A stretch of 64,000 nt of DNA, from the NCBI GenBank assembly GCA_044508215.1, contig JBIQID010000003.1:28357-92356 (forward strand), in the 5' to 3' direction. The DNA comes from JAEZFI01 sp044508215. Lineage in GTDB: Bacteria; Actinomycetota; Acidimicrobiia; Acidimicrobiales; Microtrichaceae. The notes below the pieces were generated by a model that saw only the letters and a program-made list of their open reading frames with translations, had not been told where the DNA came from and searched no databases. Made by a program: the position numbers and the translations under genes. Numbering within the stretch: the stretch's first letter is position 1; each line of letters begins with the position of its first letter. Positions 1 to 9,038 of this stretch are shown here, piece by piece.

Positions 1-1026
1 GACGTCCACACCCACGACCTCCGGCAGCGCCATGCCCTGGGCCAGCTCGGTGAGGCGAGCCACGTCGACGTAGTTCAGCATGCCGGGCCACGTGTGCCCG
101 CCCCCGAGCACCGTGTACAGCTCGACGTCCAACCCGTCGTCGCAGCCATCCCACCTCGTCACCGTCACGTCGTCGTGGACGGCGGCGGCCTCACCGGCTT
201 CCTCGCAGCCGGCCGCCGCGGCCAGCTCCGTGAGCCGCTCCTGCACCGACGGGTTGTCGACCGGCACCCTCGACGACGTGCCGCCGTCGTAGGGGACGAG
301 CGGGTCGGCGTCGCCGTGGAACGCGATCACGGAGGTGGGCTCCGCATCGGGGCACGAGGGTGCCAGGTTCACCCCCGAGACGGGACCGATGGCGGCGATC
401 CGGCCCGGGAGCTCGCACGCGAGGACCGTCGCCATCCCGGCGCCGTTCGAGTTGCCGGTCACGTAGACACGCGCGGCGTCGATGCAGAGCTGCGCGGTGG
501 TGGCGTCGATGAGCTCGGTCAGGAAGGCCACGTCGTCCTGCGTGCCGGTGGCCTCGTCGGCATCGTCGAGTCGGATGTTCCAGTACGGCGCGGTGATCTC
601 CCGGCCGTTCACCGTCGAGGTGACGTCGGTGGCCTGCGGGGTGATGAGGACGTAACCGCGCTCGGCGGCCGCCTCGGGGAGGCCGGAGAACAGGCTCTGC
701 TGCTCGATGCTCGACGTGTAGCCGTGGAGGTCGAGGATGAGCGGCAGCGGCGTGGTGCCGTCGTGGGCTGGGGGGACCACACGCTCAGCGACGCGAGTCG
801 TGCCACCCGACTCGACCTCGATCCGCGTGGCGCCCGGAGCGATGGCCGGGAGGTCGCTGGGAGCGTCGCTGCGGCAACCGGACGCGACCGTCGCGGTGGT
901 CGAGGTGGTCGTCTGTGCCCCGGATCCGGTCGCTGTCGGGCCATCGTCGGAGCACGCCGGGACCGCCAGCAGCAGCGTCCCGATCGCCGACACCGCCGCG
1001 AGGGCTCGGAGGCGGTTCGCTCGCAC
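1..1026 (-). CDS. Lipoprotein esterase, PHB depolymerase/feruloyl esterase-like (3' end outside window)
   Basis: Secreted or membrane-anchored alpha/beta hydrolase that probably cleaves polyester or carbohydrate-ester substrates outside the cell. I read it from a GTG at 1026; the stop lies beyond the window start. The N-terminus has arginines, a hydrophobic stretch and a lipobox-like AVPAC (Cys25), then a Thr/Ser linker. The fold shows LDLHGY near the oxyanion strand, the nucleophile elbow GNSNG, the acid region HGDADP, and GGGHTWPG carrying the catalytic His. It is the last visible gene of a six-gene minus-strand operon, 2 nt after the SnoaL-like gene, and is a diverged paralogue of the esterase at 1583-2626. 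The actual substrate cannot be told from sequence. Confidence 0.85.
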   Translation of the reverse strand, partial: MRANRLRALAAVSAIGTLLLAVPACSDDGPTATGSGAQTTTSTTATVASGCRSDAPSDLPAIAPGATRIEVESGGTTRVAERVVPPAHDGTTPLPLILDLHGYTSSIEQQSLFSGLPEAAAERGYVLITPQATDVTSTVNGREITAPYWNIRLDDADEATGTQDDVAFLTELIDATTAQLCIDAARVYVTGNSNGAGMATVLACELPGRIAAIGPVSGVNLAPSCPDAEPTSVIAFHGDADPLVPYDGGTSSRVPVDNPSVQERLTELAAAAGCEEAGEAAAVHDDVTVTRWDGCDDGLDVELYTVLGGGHTWPGMLNYVDVARLTELAQGMALPEVVGVDV

Positions 1027-1028
1027 GA

Positions 1029-1514
1029 TCAGCGATCCGGGATCGAGAAGTCCCGGTTGGGCTCGGGCACCTTGTGCATCGGCCCGGTGGGTCGCCACCC
1101 CGACTGCTTCATGTCCGCGAGCACGTGCGCCATGTTGAGGAGGTCCTCCTCGTAGCGGAACTTGCCGTCGCCCGCGTAGACGAGCGTCGAGACACCCGAC
1201 TGCTCGCGCAGCTGGCCGTCGGCGCCGGGGAACTGCTGGCGCCACTTCACCACGACCGTCTCGCCGTCGTCGGCGATGGCGTAGAAGTCGGTGGGGAACG
1301 TCCAGTCGTCGAGGCCGGCCATGGCGGGCCCGAAGACCGTCTCCAGGATCGCATCGAGGCCCTCGACGCGCCCCCAGGCGGGGTCGACGAAGACGGCGTC
1401 GTCGGTGAAGAACTCGGCCAGGCGGTCCCATCCGCCGTTGCCCGCGCAGATCTCGTCGCGCGTGGCGATGTAGCGGCGGACGGTGTCCTCGATCTCGTCG
1501 CGGTCGAACGGCAT
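1029..1514 (-). CDS. SnoaL-like / NTF2-fold protein
   Basis: Small cytoplasmic protein of 161 aa with the cone-shaped NTF2 fold: N-terminal helices with WDRLAEFFTDDAVFVDP, then beta strands with EGLDAILETVF and VVVKWRQQFPG. Such proteins are steroid isomerases, polyketide cyclases, dehydratases or simple ligand binders; the family does not fix a reaction. The start ATG (1514) is preceded by a purine-rich AGGGGG. It sits between two paralogous esterases in a tight operon and is a distant relative of the SnoaL-like protein at 3570-4064, so esterase and SnoaL units alternate here. Function unassigned. Confidence 0.85.
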   Translation of the reverse strand: MPFDRDEIEDTVRRYIATRDEICAGNGGWDRLAEFFTDDAVFVDPAWGRVEGLDAILETVFGPAMAGLDDWTFPTDFYAIADDGETVVVKWRQQFPGADGQLREQSGVSTLVYAGDGKFRYEEDLLNMAHVLADMKQSGWRPTGPMHKVPEPNRDFSIPDR

Positions 1515-1582
1515 CGGTGGCCCCCTGTGATCCGTCGATCGCCCCCGCGATCGTGGCGGTGACCCTATTTGCCGCCGTGGCC

Positions 1583-2626
1583 TCAGCGCAGGGGGTGCGC
1601 CTCGAACCAGTCGAGGGCGAGGTCCGTGGCATCGATGGTGCGCGTCGTGACCTGCGCGGGCCGGTCGATCGCGGCGCCCGGCCAGGTGTGGCCGCCGTGC
1701 AGGATCGAGTACAGCTCCACGCCGGTGCCCTCCGGGCAACCCCGGTAGGTCCAGCGCTCGACGTCGTCGCCGATCTGCTCGACGTCCTTCTCCTCGGAGC
1801 AGCCGTTGTTGCTGGCCCACCTCGGCATGTTGACCTCGACGCCGGGGAGGTCCCTGTTGGGGCCGGTGACCACGACGCCCTCGTCCGCGCCCTCGCCGTA
1901 GGGGACGACGTAGTCGGCCGTCCCGTGGAAGGCGACCACCGGGATGGCACAACCGTCGGGGGCGACCTCCTCGGCGACCAGTGCGATCGAGGCGAAGCGG
2001 TCGGGGTGCGTGCAGGCGGTGATCGTCGCCTTCCATGCGCCGAGCGAGATCCCGGCGGCGTGCACGCGGTCGAGGTCCACGCACCAACCAGCCGCCACGT
2101 GGTCGAGGAGTGCCACGAGGAACCGGTCGTCGCGGCCCTGACCCGGGAGCTCCCACATGCCGTCGATCGCGTCGGGCGTGACGACGATGTGGCCGCGGGC
2201 GGTGCCCTTCGCCGGGATCAGCGAGTAGGCGCTCTGCTGCACAGCGTTCGACCCGGCACCGTGCAGGTTCAGCACCAGGGGAGCGGGGACGTCCGGGTCG
2301 TAGGCCCTCGGGACGCCCAGGCGGTAGGTGCGGGTGACGCCGTCCGACTCGAACGTGAGCGGCACGTCGGCGACGGGGTCGTCGGTCGCAGTGATGGCAG
2401 GCGACGTGCCGCAACCCTCGCTGGGCCGGGCGGCACCTCGGCCGCGCCCTGGCGCCTCGGTGCTCGTCGTCGATCTCACGCCGCCGGGCGGCTCCTCCGA
2501 CGTGGTGCTGGTACCGGCGTCCCCGGATCGGGACTCCGTGCCGCCGTCCCCGGAGCTGGAGCACCCGGCCACGAACGCCACGGCCACCATGATCAGCGCC
2601 AGTGCCCTCTGCGTCCCGTGGGTCAT
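1583..2626 (-). CDS. Lipoprotein esterase, PHB depolymerase-like
   Basis: Alpha/beta hydrolase of 347 aa, probably anchored outside the membrane by lipidation: hydrophobic signal ending FVAGC (Cys22), followed by a low-complexity Ser/Thr/Gly-rich linker to about residue 65. Catalytic elements are NLHGAG (oxyanion), GISLG (nucleophile), HGTADYVVPY (acid) and HGGHTWPG (His). The family includes poly(3-hydroxybutyrate) depolymerases and feruloyl/acetylxylan esterases. The ATG (2626) overlaps the stop of the upstream LLM gene by 4 bp, so the two are translationally coupled. Paralogue of 1-1026, with 68 bp separating its stop from the SnoaL-like gene that follows. Confidence 0.88.
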   Translation of the reverse strand: MTHGTQRALALIMVAVAFVAGCSSSGDGGTESRSGDAGTSTTSEEPPGGVRSTTSTEAPGRGRGAARPSEGCGTSPAITATDDPVADVPLTFESDGVTRTYRLGVPRAYDPDVPAPLVLNLHGAGSNAVQQSAYSLIPAKGTARGHIVVTPDAIDGMWELPGQGRDDRFLVALLDHVAAGWCVDLDRVHAAGISLGAWKATITACTHPDRFASIALVAEEVAPDGCAIPVVAFHGTADYVVPYGEGADEGVVVTGPNRDLPGVEVNMPRWASNNGCSEEKDVEQIGDDVERWTYRGCPEGTGVELYSILHGGHTWPGAAIDRPAQVTTRTIDATDLALDWFEAHPLR

Positions 2627-3570
2627 CGGATCGATCCTTTGGGGACAGGCGGGGCGGCTTCGCGGAAGGCGGTGACCGCCGCGGCGAAGAGGTCCTCGGC
2701 TGCCGACGGGTCGTCGGGGGCCCTCAGGGTGAGCCGCACGTCGGTGACCCCCACCTCGGCGAGGGGCGGCACCGCCTCGAAGGTGGCGGCGAAGTCGATC
2801 GACCCGTCCACCGCAGCGACCGTCCGGACCGCACCCACGATCTGGATGCCGTCGAGCGACCCGCCCTCCGCCTCGACCAGCCCCCGCATCTCGTCGATCC
2901 CAGTGGGGAGGTCCGCGGCAGCAGGGCCCCACGGGATCCAGCCGCTGCCGAACCGGGCGATGCGACGTGCGACGGCCCGGTTCGCGGTGCCCGACACCCA
3001 GATCGGGACACCGCCCGGCTGCCGCGGCTTGGGCATCTGGTGGATGCCGCCGAACGACAGGCGCTCGTCGGAGAACGACGCCCGCTCGTCCCGCCACAGC
3101 GTCGAGAGGACCCCGAGCGTGTGGTCGAGGAGCCGGCCGCGCTCGGAGAAGTCCAGGCCGGCGGCCTCGTACTCCTCCCTCTGCCAGCCCACTCCGACGC
3201 CGAGGTCGACCCGTCCCTCCGACAGCACGTCGAGCGTGGACAACGCCTTCGCCAGCACCACCGGTCGACGGAGCGCCGCGAGGAGGATGCCGGTGCCCAG
3301 CCGCACCCGCTCGGTCACCGCGGCGACCGCCGACAGCACGGTGATCGGCTCCAGCCAGTGGCCGTCGGGCCCGGTCGGCTGGCGACCGCCCGCCACCCCG
3401 CCCACCTCCGGCCGTCCGTAGGCGTCGAGCCGCTCGCCGAAGGCCACGTGGTCGGTGACCACCAGCCGGTCGATCCCCGCACGGTCGGCCGCCTGCGCCC
3501 GTTCGAGCAGGGGGCGCCACGACCCCGGGTCGGTGGCGGAGAACGTGACGAGCGTGGTCGACAGCTCCAT
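2623..3570 (-). CDS. LLM-class (luciferase-like) flavin/F420-dependent oxidoreductase
   Basis: TIM-barrel oxidoreductase of 315 aa. Typical family blocks are visible: DRLVVTDHV near residue 40, VRLGTGIL near 90, LSEGRVDLGVGVGWQREEY near 125, and PIWVSGTANRAVARR near 180. The closest styles are F420-dependent members common in actinobacteria; F420 versus FMN cannot be settled by eye. The ATG (3570) shares one base with the stop of the upstream SnoaL-like gene. In context it probably oxidises or reduces the same small molecule whose ester the neighbouring secreted esterases release; that link is inference. Confidence 0.87.
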   Translation of the reverse strand: MELSTTLVTFSATDPGSWRPLLERAQAADRAGIDRLVVTDHVAFGERLDAYGRPEVGGVAGGRQPTGPDGHWLEPITVLSAVAAVTERVRLGTGILLAALRRPVVLAKALSTLDVLSEGRVDLGVGVGWQREEYEAAGLDFSERGRLLDHTLGVLSTLWRDERASFSDERLSFGGIHQMPKPRQPGGVPIWVSGTANRAVARRIARFGSGWIPWGPAAADLPTGIDEMRGLVEAEGGSLDGIQIVGAVRTVAAVDGSIDFAATFEAVPPLAEVGVTDVRLTLRAPDDPSAAEDLFAAAVTAFREAAPPVPKGSIR

Positions 3571-4064
3571 CACCCGTGGCCGCCCGAGGCTTCGAACACG
3601 TCGAGGCGGGGCTCCCCATCTGTGGCGGTGCGAGCCCACGTCCGGTAGCTGCGACCGGAGATCCACCACCGCCCGTCCACCCGGCGGAAGCGGTCCTCGT
3701 AGACCCCGAACGCCTGCGACCGCAGCCCCGTCTCCCGGCTGTCCCGCAGCTCGCACATGTAGAGGCGGCCCCGCGCCTCGTCGGCGGCGTCGATCCAGGT
3801 CCGGGCGCTGAGGATCACGAACTGGAAGAAGCCGAAGCGCTCCATCGCCGGCCCGACGAACGCTGCGAAGGCCGTAGGGCCTCGCGTCACGATCGGGTCG
3901 CCTCGGCGGGTGTCGACGACCACCTCGCAGTCGGGGAGGAACAGCTCGTCGAGCTCGCCGAACGCCCGCCGGTTGATGAGGTCCGCGTACGCGTGCCACA
4001 GCCGCTCGATCTCGATGTGGTCCACCGCCTCCTCGGCGCGAGACCGCTCCGTCCCGCCGCCCAT
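3570..4064 (-). CDS. SnoaL-like / NTF2-fold protein
   Basis: 164-aa protein with the SnoaL_4/NTF2 pattern: IERLWHAYADLINRRAFGEL, a central LFLPDCEVVVDTRRGDP, and a C-terminal RRVDGRWWISGRSYR strand pair. Members bind or transform small hydrophobic ligands (ring hydroxylation partners, dehydratases, isomerases). I chose ATG 4064, the Met just before GGGTERSRAEEAVDH; longer in-frame versions run into the VOC gene upstream. Eight bp separate it from the VOC stop, and its own stop overlaps the LLM start by one base. Function unassigned. Confidence 0.83.
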   Translation of the reverse strand: MGGGTERSRAEEAVDHIEIERLWHAYADLINRRAFGELDELFLPDCEVVVDTRRGDPIVTRGPTAFAAFVGPAMERFGFFQFVILSARTWIDAADEARGRLYMCELRDSRETGLRSQAFGVYEDRFRRVDGRWWISGRSYRTWARTATDGEPRLDVFEASGGHG

Positions 4065-4072
4065 CGATCCGT

Positions 4073-4447
4073 TCACTCCGGCCGGTGGCAGACGGCCTCG
4101 ACGTTGTTTCCGTCGGGGTCCCGCACGAACGCTCCGAAGTAGCCGGGGTGGTAGATCGGCCACTCCTTCGGCTCGTGCAGCACCTCTGCACCCGCCTCGA
4201 CCGCTGCCTCGAAGAACGCGCGCACCTGGTCCCGGTCGCGGGCCGCGAACGCGATGTGGTCCTCACGCCAGCCGGTGTGGTCCTCCGACAGCGGGCCCAG
4301 CCAGAAGTCCGGCTTGTCGACGCCGTAGCCGATGACACCCTCCATCGGCTCCATCAGCCGCTTCGCCCCGAGCGGGGCGAGCACCTTGTCGTAGAACGCG
4401 GCGCTGGCGGACACGTCGCTGCACTGGATCCCGAGGTGGTCGATCAT
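4073..4447 (-). CDS. VOC-family (glyoxalase/bleomycin resistance-like) protein
   Basis: 124-aa single vicinal-oxygen-chelate module starting MIDHLGIQCSD and ending VRDPDGNNVEAVCH. The paired His near residue 4 and Glu near the C-terminus are the usual metal ligands of this fold. Members are glyoxalases, dioxygenases or antibiotic-binding proteins, so the reaction is open. ATG 4447 is supported by an AAGGAT ribosome-binding site 7 nt upstream. It is the first gene of the minus-strand operon that continues through the LLM enzyme and both esterases. Confidence 0.85.
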   Translation of the reverse strand: MIDHLGIQCSDVSASAAFYDKVLAPLGAKRLMEPMEGVIGYGVDKPDFWLGPLSEDHTGWREDHIAFAARDRDQVRAFFEAAVEAGAEVLHEPKEWPIYHPGYFGAFVRDPDGNNVEAVCHRPE

Positions 4448-4512
4448 GGGCTCATCCTTCCTCATCGCCGTGTCGGCGCGCGGCTCCTCCTGCCCGCCGC
4501 ACGGGGGGCTGG

Positions 4513-4518
4513 CATGCT
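4513..4518 (+). promoter_or_regulatory. Possible -10 element (CATGCT) for a leaderless transcript
   Basis: CATGCT lies 6 nt before the GTG start at 4525 and there is no Shine-Dalgarno-like purine run between them. The spacing matches the other leaderless-looking starts in this window. Confidence 0.35.
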
Positions 4519-4524
4519 GGGCGG

Positions 4525-4806
4525 GTGACGGACCTGCAGCAGCGGTTCCGGGCGGTGATCGCCGACCTGGCGACGGGCGAGGTGGTGTCGTACGGCGAGG
4601 TCGCCCGCCGGGCGGGGCGCCGCGGGGCGGCGCGGGCGGTCGGAGCGTTCCTGTCCGAGCACGGGTCGGACCTGCCGTGGTGGCGGGTGGTCCGAGCCGA
4701 CGGCCGGGTGGCCCCCCACAAACCGCAGGAACAGACCCGGCGCCTGCAGGCCGAGGGGATCGACGTGGTCGGGGGGCGGGTCGTCGACGCGCTCCCACCC
4801 CGCTGA
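4525..4806 (+). CDS. Alkyltransferase-like protein (MGMT-domain, no active-site Cys)
   Basis: 93-aa protein with only the DNA-binding domain of O6-alkylguanine-DNA alkyltransferase. Visible are GEVVSYGEVA (DNA-binding helix region), AARAVG (Arg finger) and PWWRVV at the place where the repair enzyme has PCHRV. Trp replaces the acceptor Cys, the hallmark of alkyltransferase-like (ATL) proteins, which flag O6-alkylguanine for nucleotide excision repair rather than repairing it. A second Trp replaces the usual His. GTG start. It stands alone, divergent from the VOC operon. Confidence 0.87.
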   Translation: MTDLQQRFRAVIADLATGEVVSYGEVARRAGRRGAARAVGAFLSEHGSDLPWWRVVRADGRVAPHKPQEQTRRLQAEGIDVVGGRVVDALPPR

Positions 4807-4845
4807 TCAGGACGTGGGGAGCGGTCGCGCCGCCGGTCCGCTCGG

Positions 4846-5118
4846 TCAGAGGCGCACGTCGACGTGGGCCTCGTCCTCGTCGACCAATCGCTCGCAGGTG
4901 GGGCACCAGAGTCGGACCTCCACCGAGCTGCCGCACGCGTCGTGGTAGGTCTCGCCCTCGTGGCGTCCGCTCTGGCGTGCGCCCCAGCTCGACAGGAGCG
5001 TCAGCGCTCCGGCGAGGTCACGGCCCGGACCGGTGAGCTCGTAGCTGTAGCGGGCCGGGCGGTGCGAGTACGCGGCCGCCGTCACGAGACCGTCCCGTTC
5101 CAGCTCCCACCGCACCAT
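4846..5118 (-). pseudogene. HxlR-type regulator, C-terminal fragment (winged-helix N-terminus missing)
   Basis: The reading frame encodes the end of an HxlR-family regulator: LERDGLV after the recognition helix, RPARYSYELTGPGRDL (wing strand), LSSWGARQ, and a C-terminal CG...CPTC segment that could bind metal. HxlR proteins normally have about 55 more residues first, holding the DNA-contacting helices. Here the recognisable part begins at about 5118 (MVRWELER) and what lies further 5' is antisense to the protease coding region. The fragment cannot bind DNA in the normal way. Either a real deletion or an assembly misjoin is possible; see the protease at 5184. Confidence 0.7.
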
Positions 5119-5183
5119 CCGACCTTCTCGACGCACTCGAATCCGCTGCGCGGTCGGCCGCCGAGGCTGCCGGCCCGTCCGTC

Positions 5184-6029
5184 GTGACGGTCGGCAGGAA
5201 CGGCCGAGGATCCGGCTTCGTCGTGGCACCCGGAAGGGTCCTGACCAACGCCCACAACCTGCGCGACCGCACCACCCAGCTCACGTTCGCCGACGGTCGC
5301 TCGGTGCAGGGCAGGGTCGTGGCCGCCGACCTGCACGGCGACCTGGTCGTGCTCGAGGCCGACACGGCCGAGGCCGCCCCCCTCGAGTGGTCCGACGGGC
5401 CACCCGAGCTCGGCGCAGTGGTCTTCGGCGCGGGCCGATCCCACCACGGGTTGCGCTTCACCGTCGGGACGGTCTCCGGCGTCGACCGCCCGTTCCGGGG
5501 GCCCGGCGGCCGGCGTGTGGCCGGCGCCATCGAGCACACGGCTCCGATGGCGCCGGGCTCGTCGGGCGGACCGCTCCTGGACCGGGACGGTCGGGTGGCC
5601 GGGGTGAACACGCACCGACTCGGTCGGGGCTTCTACCTGGCGGTGCCGACGGGCGACGAACTGCGCCGCCGAGTCGACGACCTCGCAGCGGGGACGTCAC
5701 CGCGTCACCTGACGATCGGCGTCGCCGTCGCACCGGCTGAGGTGGCTCGCCGCCTTCGTCGCTCGGTGGGCCTGCCCGAGCGCGACGGCCTGCTGGTGCG
5801 GGGCGTCGAGGAGGACGGCACCGCGGCTCGTGCGGGGGTGCAGGCGGGCGACCTGCTGGTGTCGGCCTCCGGTCGCGAGCTGATGACGCCCGACGACCTG
5901 TTCGCCGTGCTGTCCGCCCACGACCCGGCGACGTCGCTGGAGCTCGGCGTGGTGCGCGGCGCCGACGAGCTCTCCGTCTCCGTGCGCTGGGACGACACCG
6001 CCGGCACCACCGACGCCGACTCCGAGTGA
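5184..6029 (+). CDS. HtrA/DegP-like trypsin-fold serine protease with PDZ domain (N-terminus probably missing)
   Basis: 281 aa from the only usable start, GTG 5184. Catalytic triad is visible: His in LTNAHN (residue 24), Asp in LHGDLVVLEAD, Ser in APGSSGGPLLD. A PDZ domain follows (about residues 170-270, LLVRGVEEDGTAARAGVQAGD). The frame stays open and protein-like upstream of GTG, reading SDLLDALESAARSAAEAAG back to about 5118, but has no start codon there and then runs into the antisense of the HxlR fragment. So the native N-terminus, which in this family often carries a signal or membrane anchor, appears lost. If translated from 5184 it would be cytoplasmic. Confidence 0.8.
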   Translation: MTVGRNGRGSGFVVAPGRVLTNAHNLRDRTTQLTFADGRSVQGRVVAADLHGDLVVLEADTAEAAPLEWSDGPPELGAVVFGAGRSHHGLRFTVGTVSGVDRPFRGPGGRRVAGAIEHTAPMAPGSSGGPLLDRDGRVAGVNTHRLGRGFYLAVPTGDELRRRVDDLAAGTSPRHLTIGVAVAPAEVARRLRRSVGLPERDGLLVRGVEEDGTAARAGVQAGDLLVSASGRELMTPDDLFAVLSAHDPATSLELGVVRGADELSVSVRWDDTAGTTDADSE

Positions 6030-6050
6030 GCTGACCCACCGCCACCTTCG

Positions 6051-6086
6051 CGTGCACCGGTGTCGCACCCACGGCACCGGTGCACG
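6051..6086. terminator. Perfect 12-bp inverted repeat after the protease gene
   Basis: Arms 6051-6062 (CGTGCACCGGTG) and 6075-6086 are perfect reverse complements with a 12-nt loop, 21 bp after the protease stop and before the P450 start. There is no T-run, as is usual in high-GC actinobacteria. Its left arm continues into a 16-base word that recurs at 37547-37562. Confidence 0.55.
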
Positions 6087-6118
6087 AGGGTTCGAGGCGC
6101 GTGGCGGGATGCTCGCAG

Positions 6119-6124
6119 TACGGT
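6119..6124 (+). promoter_or_regulatory. Possible -10 element (TACGGT) for the P450-cysE-cysK operon
   Basis: TACGGT ends 9 nt before GTG 6134. The same hexamer is found 7 nt before two other starts in this window (44717 and 57924), which supports the P450 start choice. Confidence 0.4.
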
Positions 6125-6133
6125 CCTGGCTGC

Positions 6134-7402
6134 GTGAGCGAACCTGCGGCTTCCGTCGAGGTCGACCTCTCATCGGTCGACCTCACCGACCTCGAGCGGT
6201 TCGCGCACGGCTTCCCGTACGAGACGTTCGCGGCCCTGCGGAAGCTGGCACCCGTGTGGTTCCACGAGCCGACGGACCACACCCCGGGCGGCGAGGGGTT
6301 CTGGGTGGTGTCCCGTCACGCCGACTGCCTGGCGGCCAGCGCCGACGCGGCCACGTTCAGCTCGCACACCGGCCCCGGTCGCGACGGGTCCGGCGGGACC
6401 CTGATCGAGGACCTGCCAGGCGGCTTCGCTGCGGGAGTGCTCCTCAACATGACGGACGAACCGCGCCACAACCGGGTGCGTCGCCTGCTCACTCCGTCGG
6501 TCTCGCCTCGCGCGCTCGAGCGACTGGGAGAGGACCTCCGTCGGCGGACGACCCACATCGTCGACACCGTGGCAGCACGCGGCGAGTGCGACCTCGTCGT
6601 CGACGTGGCCACCGAGCTGCCGCTCCAGGCGATCGCGCACCTCCTCGGGGTGCCGCAGGAGGACCGGCACCACCTGTTCGACTGGGCGACGGCGACCCTC
6701 GACTACGACGACCGCGAGCTGGGCCAGGCGTCCGAGCGGACCCAGGCGGCCTCCGCTGCGATGTTCGAGTACGGCACCCGCTTGGTGGCAGCGAAGCGCA
6801 CCGCAGGGCCGGCCCACGCCCACGACCTGCTCGCCGCCGCCGTTGCGAGCACGGATCCGGAGCTCGACGAGCTGGAGCTGCAGATGCTCTTCAACCTGCT
6901 CGTCGCGGCCGGAAGCGAGACGACACGCAACTCGATCACCCTCGGGTTGCTGGCCCTCGCCGCCGAACCCGAGCAGTGGGACCGGCTCCACCGCGATCGC
7001 ACGCTGCTGCCGTCCGCGGTGGAGGAGGTGCTCCGCTACGCGGCGACCACCCCGTACAACCGGCGCACGGCGACGGTCGACACGACCCTCGGCGGCCAGC
7101 GGATCGCCGCCGGCGACAAGGTCACGCTCTGGTGGGCCTCGGCCAACCGCGACGAGGCGGTGTTCGACGAGCCCGACCGGTTCCGCGTCGATCGTTCGCC
7201 GAACCCACACCTGGCGTTCGGGCACGGCGGGCACTTCTGCCTCGGGGCGAACCTCGCCCGCACCGAGATCCGGCTGGTGCTCGAAGCGTTCCTCGACCGC
7301 TTCGAAGGCCTCGAGCCGACGGGCCCCGTGGAGCGGACCCGCAGCAACAAGCACACCGGCGTCCGGCACGCGCCGGTCCGGCTCGTGTCCCGGGCAACGT
7401 GA
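6134..7402 (+). CDS. Cytochrome P450
   Basis: Class I-type soluble P450 of 422 aa. Seen: I-helix AAGSETT (oxygen activation), EEVLRY (ExxR of the K helix), and the heme-binding FGHGGHFCLG with ligand Cys369. The block LLNMTDEPRHNRVRRLLTP resembles bacterial P450s of the CYP125/CYP142-like steroid group, but the substrate cannot be assigned by eye. GTG 6134 was chosen over an upstream ATG (6080) because of the -10-like TACGGT and because the extra residues look non-conserved. Its stop overlaps the cysE start (GTGA). No ferredoxin or reductase gene is nearby. Confidence 0.92.
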   Translation: MSEPAASVEVDLSSVDLTDLERFAHGFPYETFAALRKLAPVWFHEPTDHTPGGEGFWVVSRHADCLAASADAATFSSHTGPGRDGSGGTLIEDLPGGFAAGVLLNMTDEPRHNRVRRLLTPSVSPRALERLGEDLRRRTTHIVDTVAARGECDLVVDVATELPLQAIAHLLGVPQEDRHHLFDWATATLDYDDRELGQASERTQAASAAMFEYGTRLVAAKRTAGPAHAHDLLAAAVASTDPELDELELQMLFNLLVAAGSETTRNSITLGLLALAAEPEQWDRLHRDRTLLPSAVEEVLRYAATTPYNRRTATVDTTLGGQRIAAGDKVTLWWASANRDEAVFDEPDRFRVDRSPNPHLAFGHGGHFCLGANLARTEIRLVLEAFLDRFEGLEPTGPVERTRSNKHTGVRHAPVRLVSRAT

Positions 7403-8105
7403 CCGCCGCCGACGTGGAGGACCCCGACGCGGGTAGGGGATCGTCCGTGGTGGACGACCAGCGGCGCAGCGACGCACCGGACGACGCGCGCCGCTGGGCG
7501 GTCCCGGGGGCACTCGAGGCGGCCTACCGGAAGGACCCCGCGCTCCGCGGTGGCAACGCCGCCGAGCTCGTGCTGTACCCAGGTATCTGGGCGCTGGCCG
7601 TGCACCGCATCGCCCATCCGCTGTGGCGGCTCGGGGTCCCGTTCATCCCGCGCCTGCTCTCGCAGTTCGTCAGGATGCTCACGGCGGTGGAGATCCATCC
7701 CGGGGCGAGGATCGGCAAGCGGCTCTTCATCGACCACGGCGCAGGCGTGGTGATCGGCGAGACGGCCGAGATCGGCGACGACGTGATGATGTACCACGGG
7801 GTCACCCTGGGCGGTCACGGCTGGTGGGCGGACGAGAAGGGGTCGAAGCGCCACCCGACGATCGGCGACCGCGTCACGATCGGTGTGGGCGCAGCGATCC
7901 TCGGCCCCGTGACCGTCGGAGCGGGGACCCGCATCGGTCCCTACGCGGTGGTCATCGAGGACATCCCACCCGACTCCATCGTGGTCGCCCCGAAGGGTCG
8001 ATGCGTGGTGGAGCGGGGCGTCCGCGTGCCCCGTGAGGACGAGCGGACCGACGAATCGCTGATGCAGCCGGCGTGGCTGCAGAACCACGAGATGGGAGGG
8101 CTGTG

Positions 8106-8106
<1 letters not shown>
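7399..8106 (+). CDS. cysE: Serine O-acetyltransferase
   Basis: Transfers acetyl from acetyl-CoA to L-serine, the first step of cysteine synthesis. The C-terminal left-handed beta helix is clear: hexapeptide repeats from EIHPGARIGKRLFIDHGAGV through IGVGAAILGPVTVGAGTRIG, with YHGVTLGG and GSKRHPTIGD as in CysE. Total 235 aa from GTG 7399, which overlaps the P450 stop as GTGA. GTG 7447 or 7450, preceded by an AGGGG, would trim a poorly conserved N-terminus and is a fair alternative. It directly precedes cysK with a one-base TGATG overlap. Confidence 0.92.
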
Positions 8107-9029
<923 letters not shown>

Positions 9030-9038
9030 CCGGGCGGT

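Noticed and set aside
94..1155. Plus-strand frame across the first kilobase
   Set aside because: Antisense to a convincing alpha/beta-hydrolase lipoprotein; its translation has no recognisable features.
1029..2564. Single 511-codon minus-strand frame fusing upstream sequence to the SnoaL-like protein
   Set aside because: Only the last 161 codons are protein-like; the rest is out of frame with the real esterase gene at 1583-2626.
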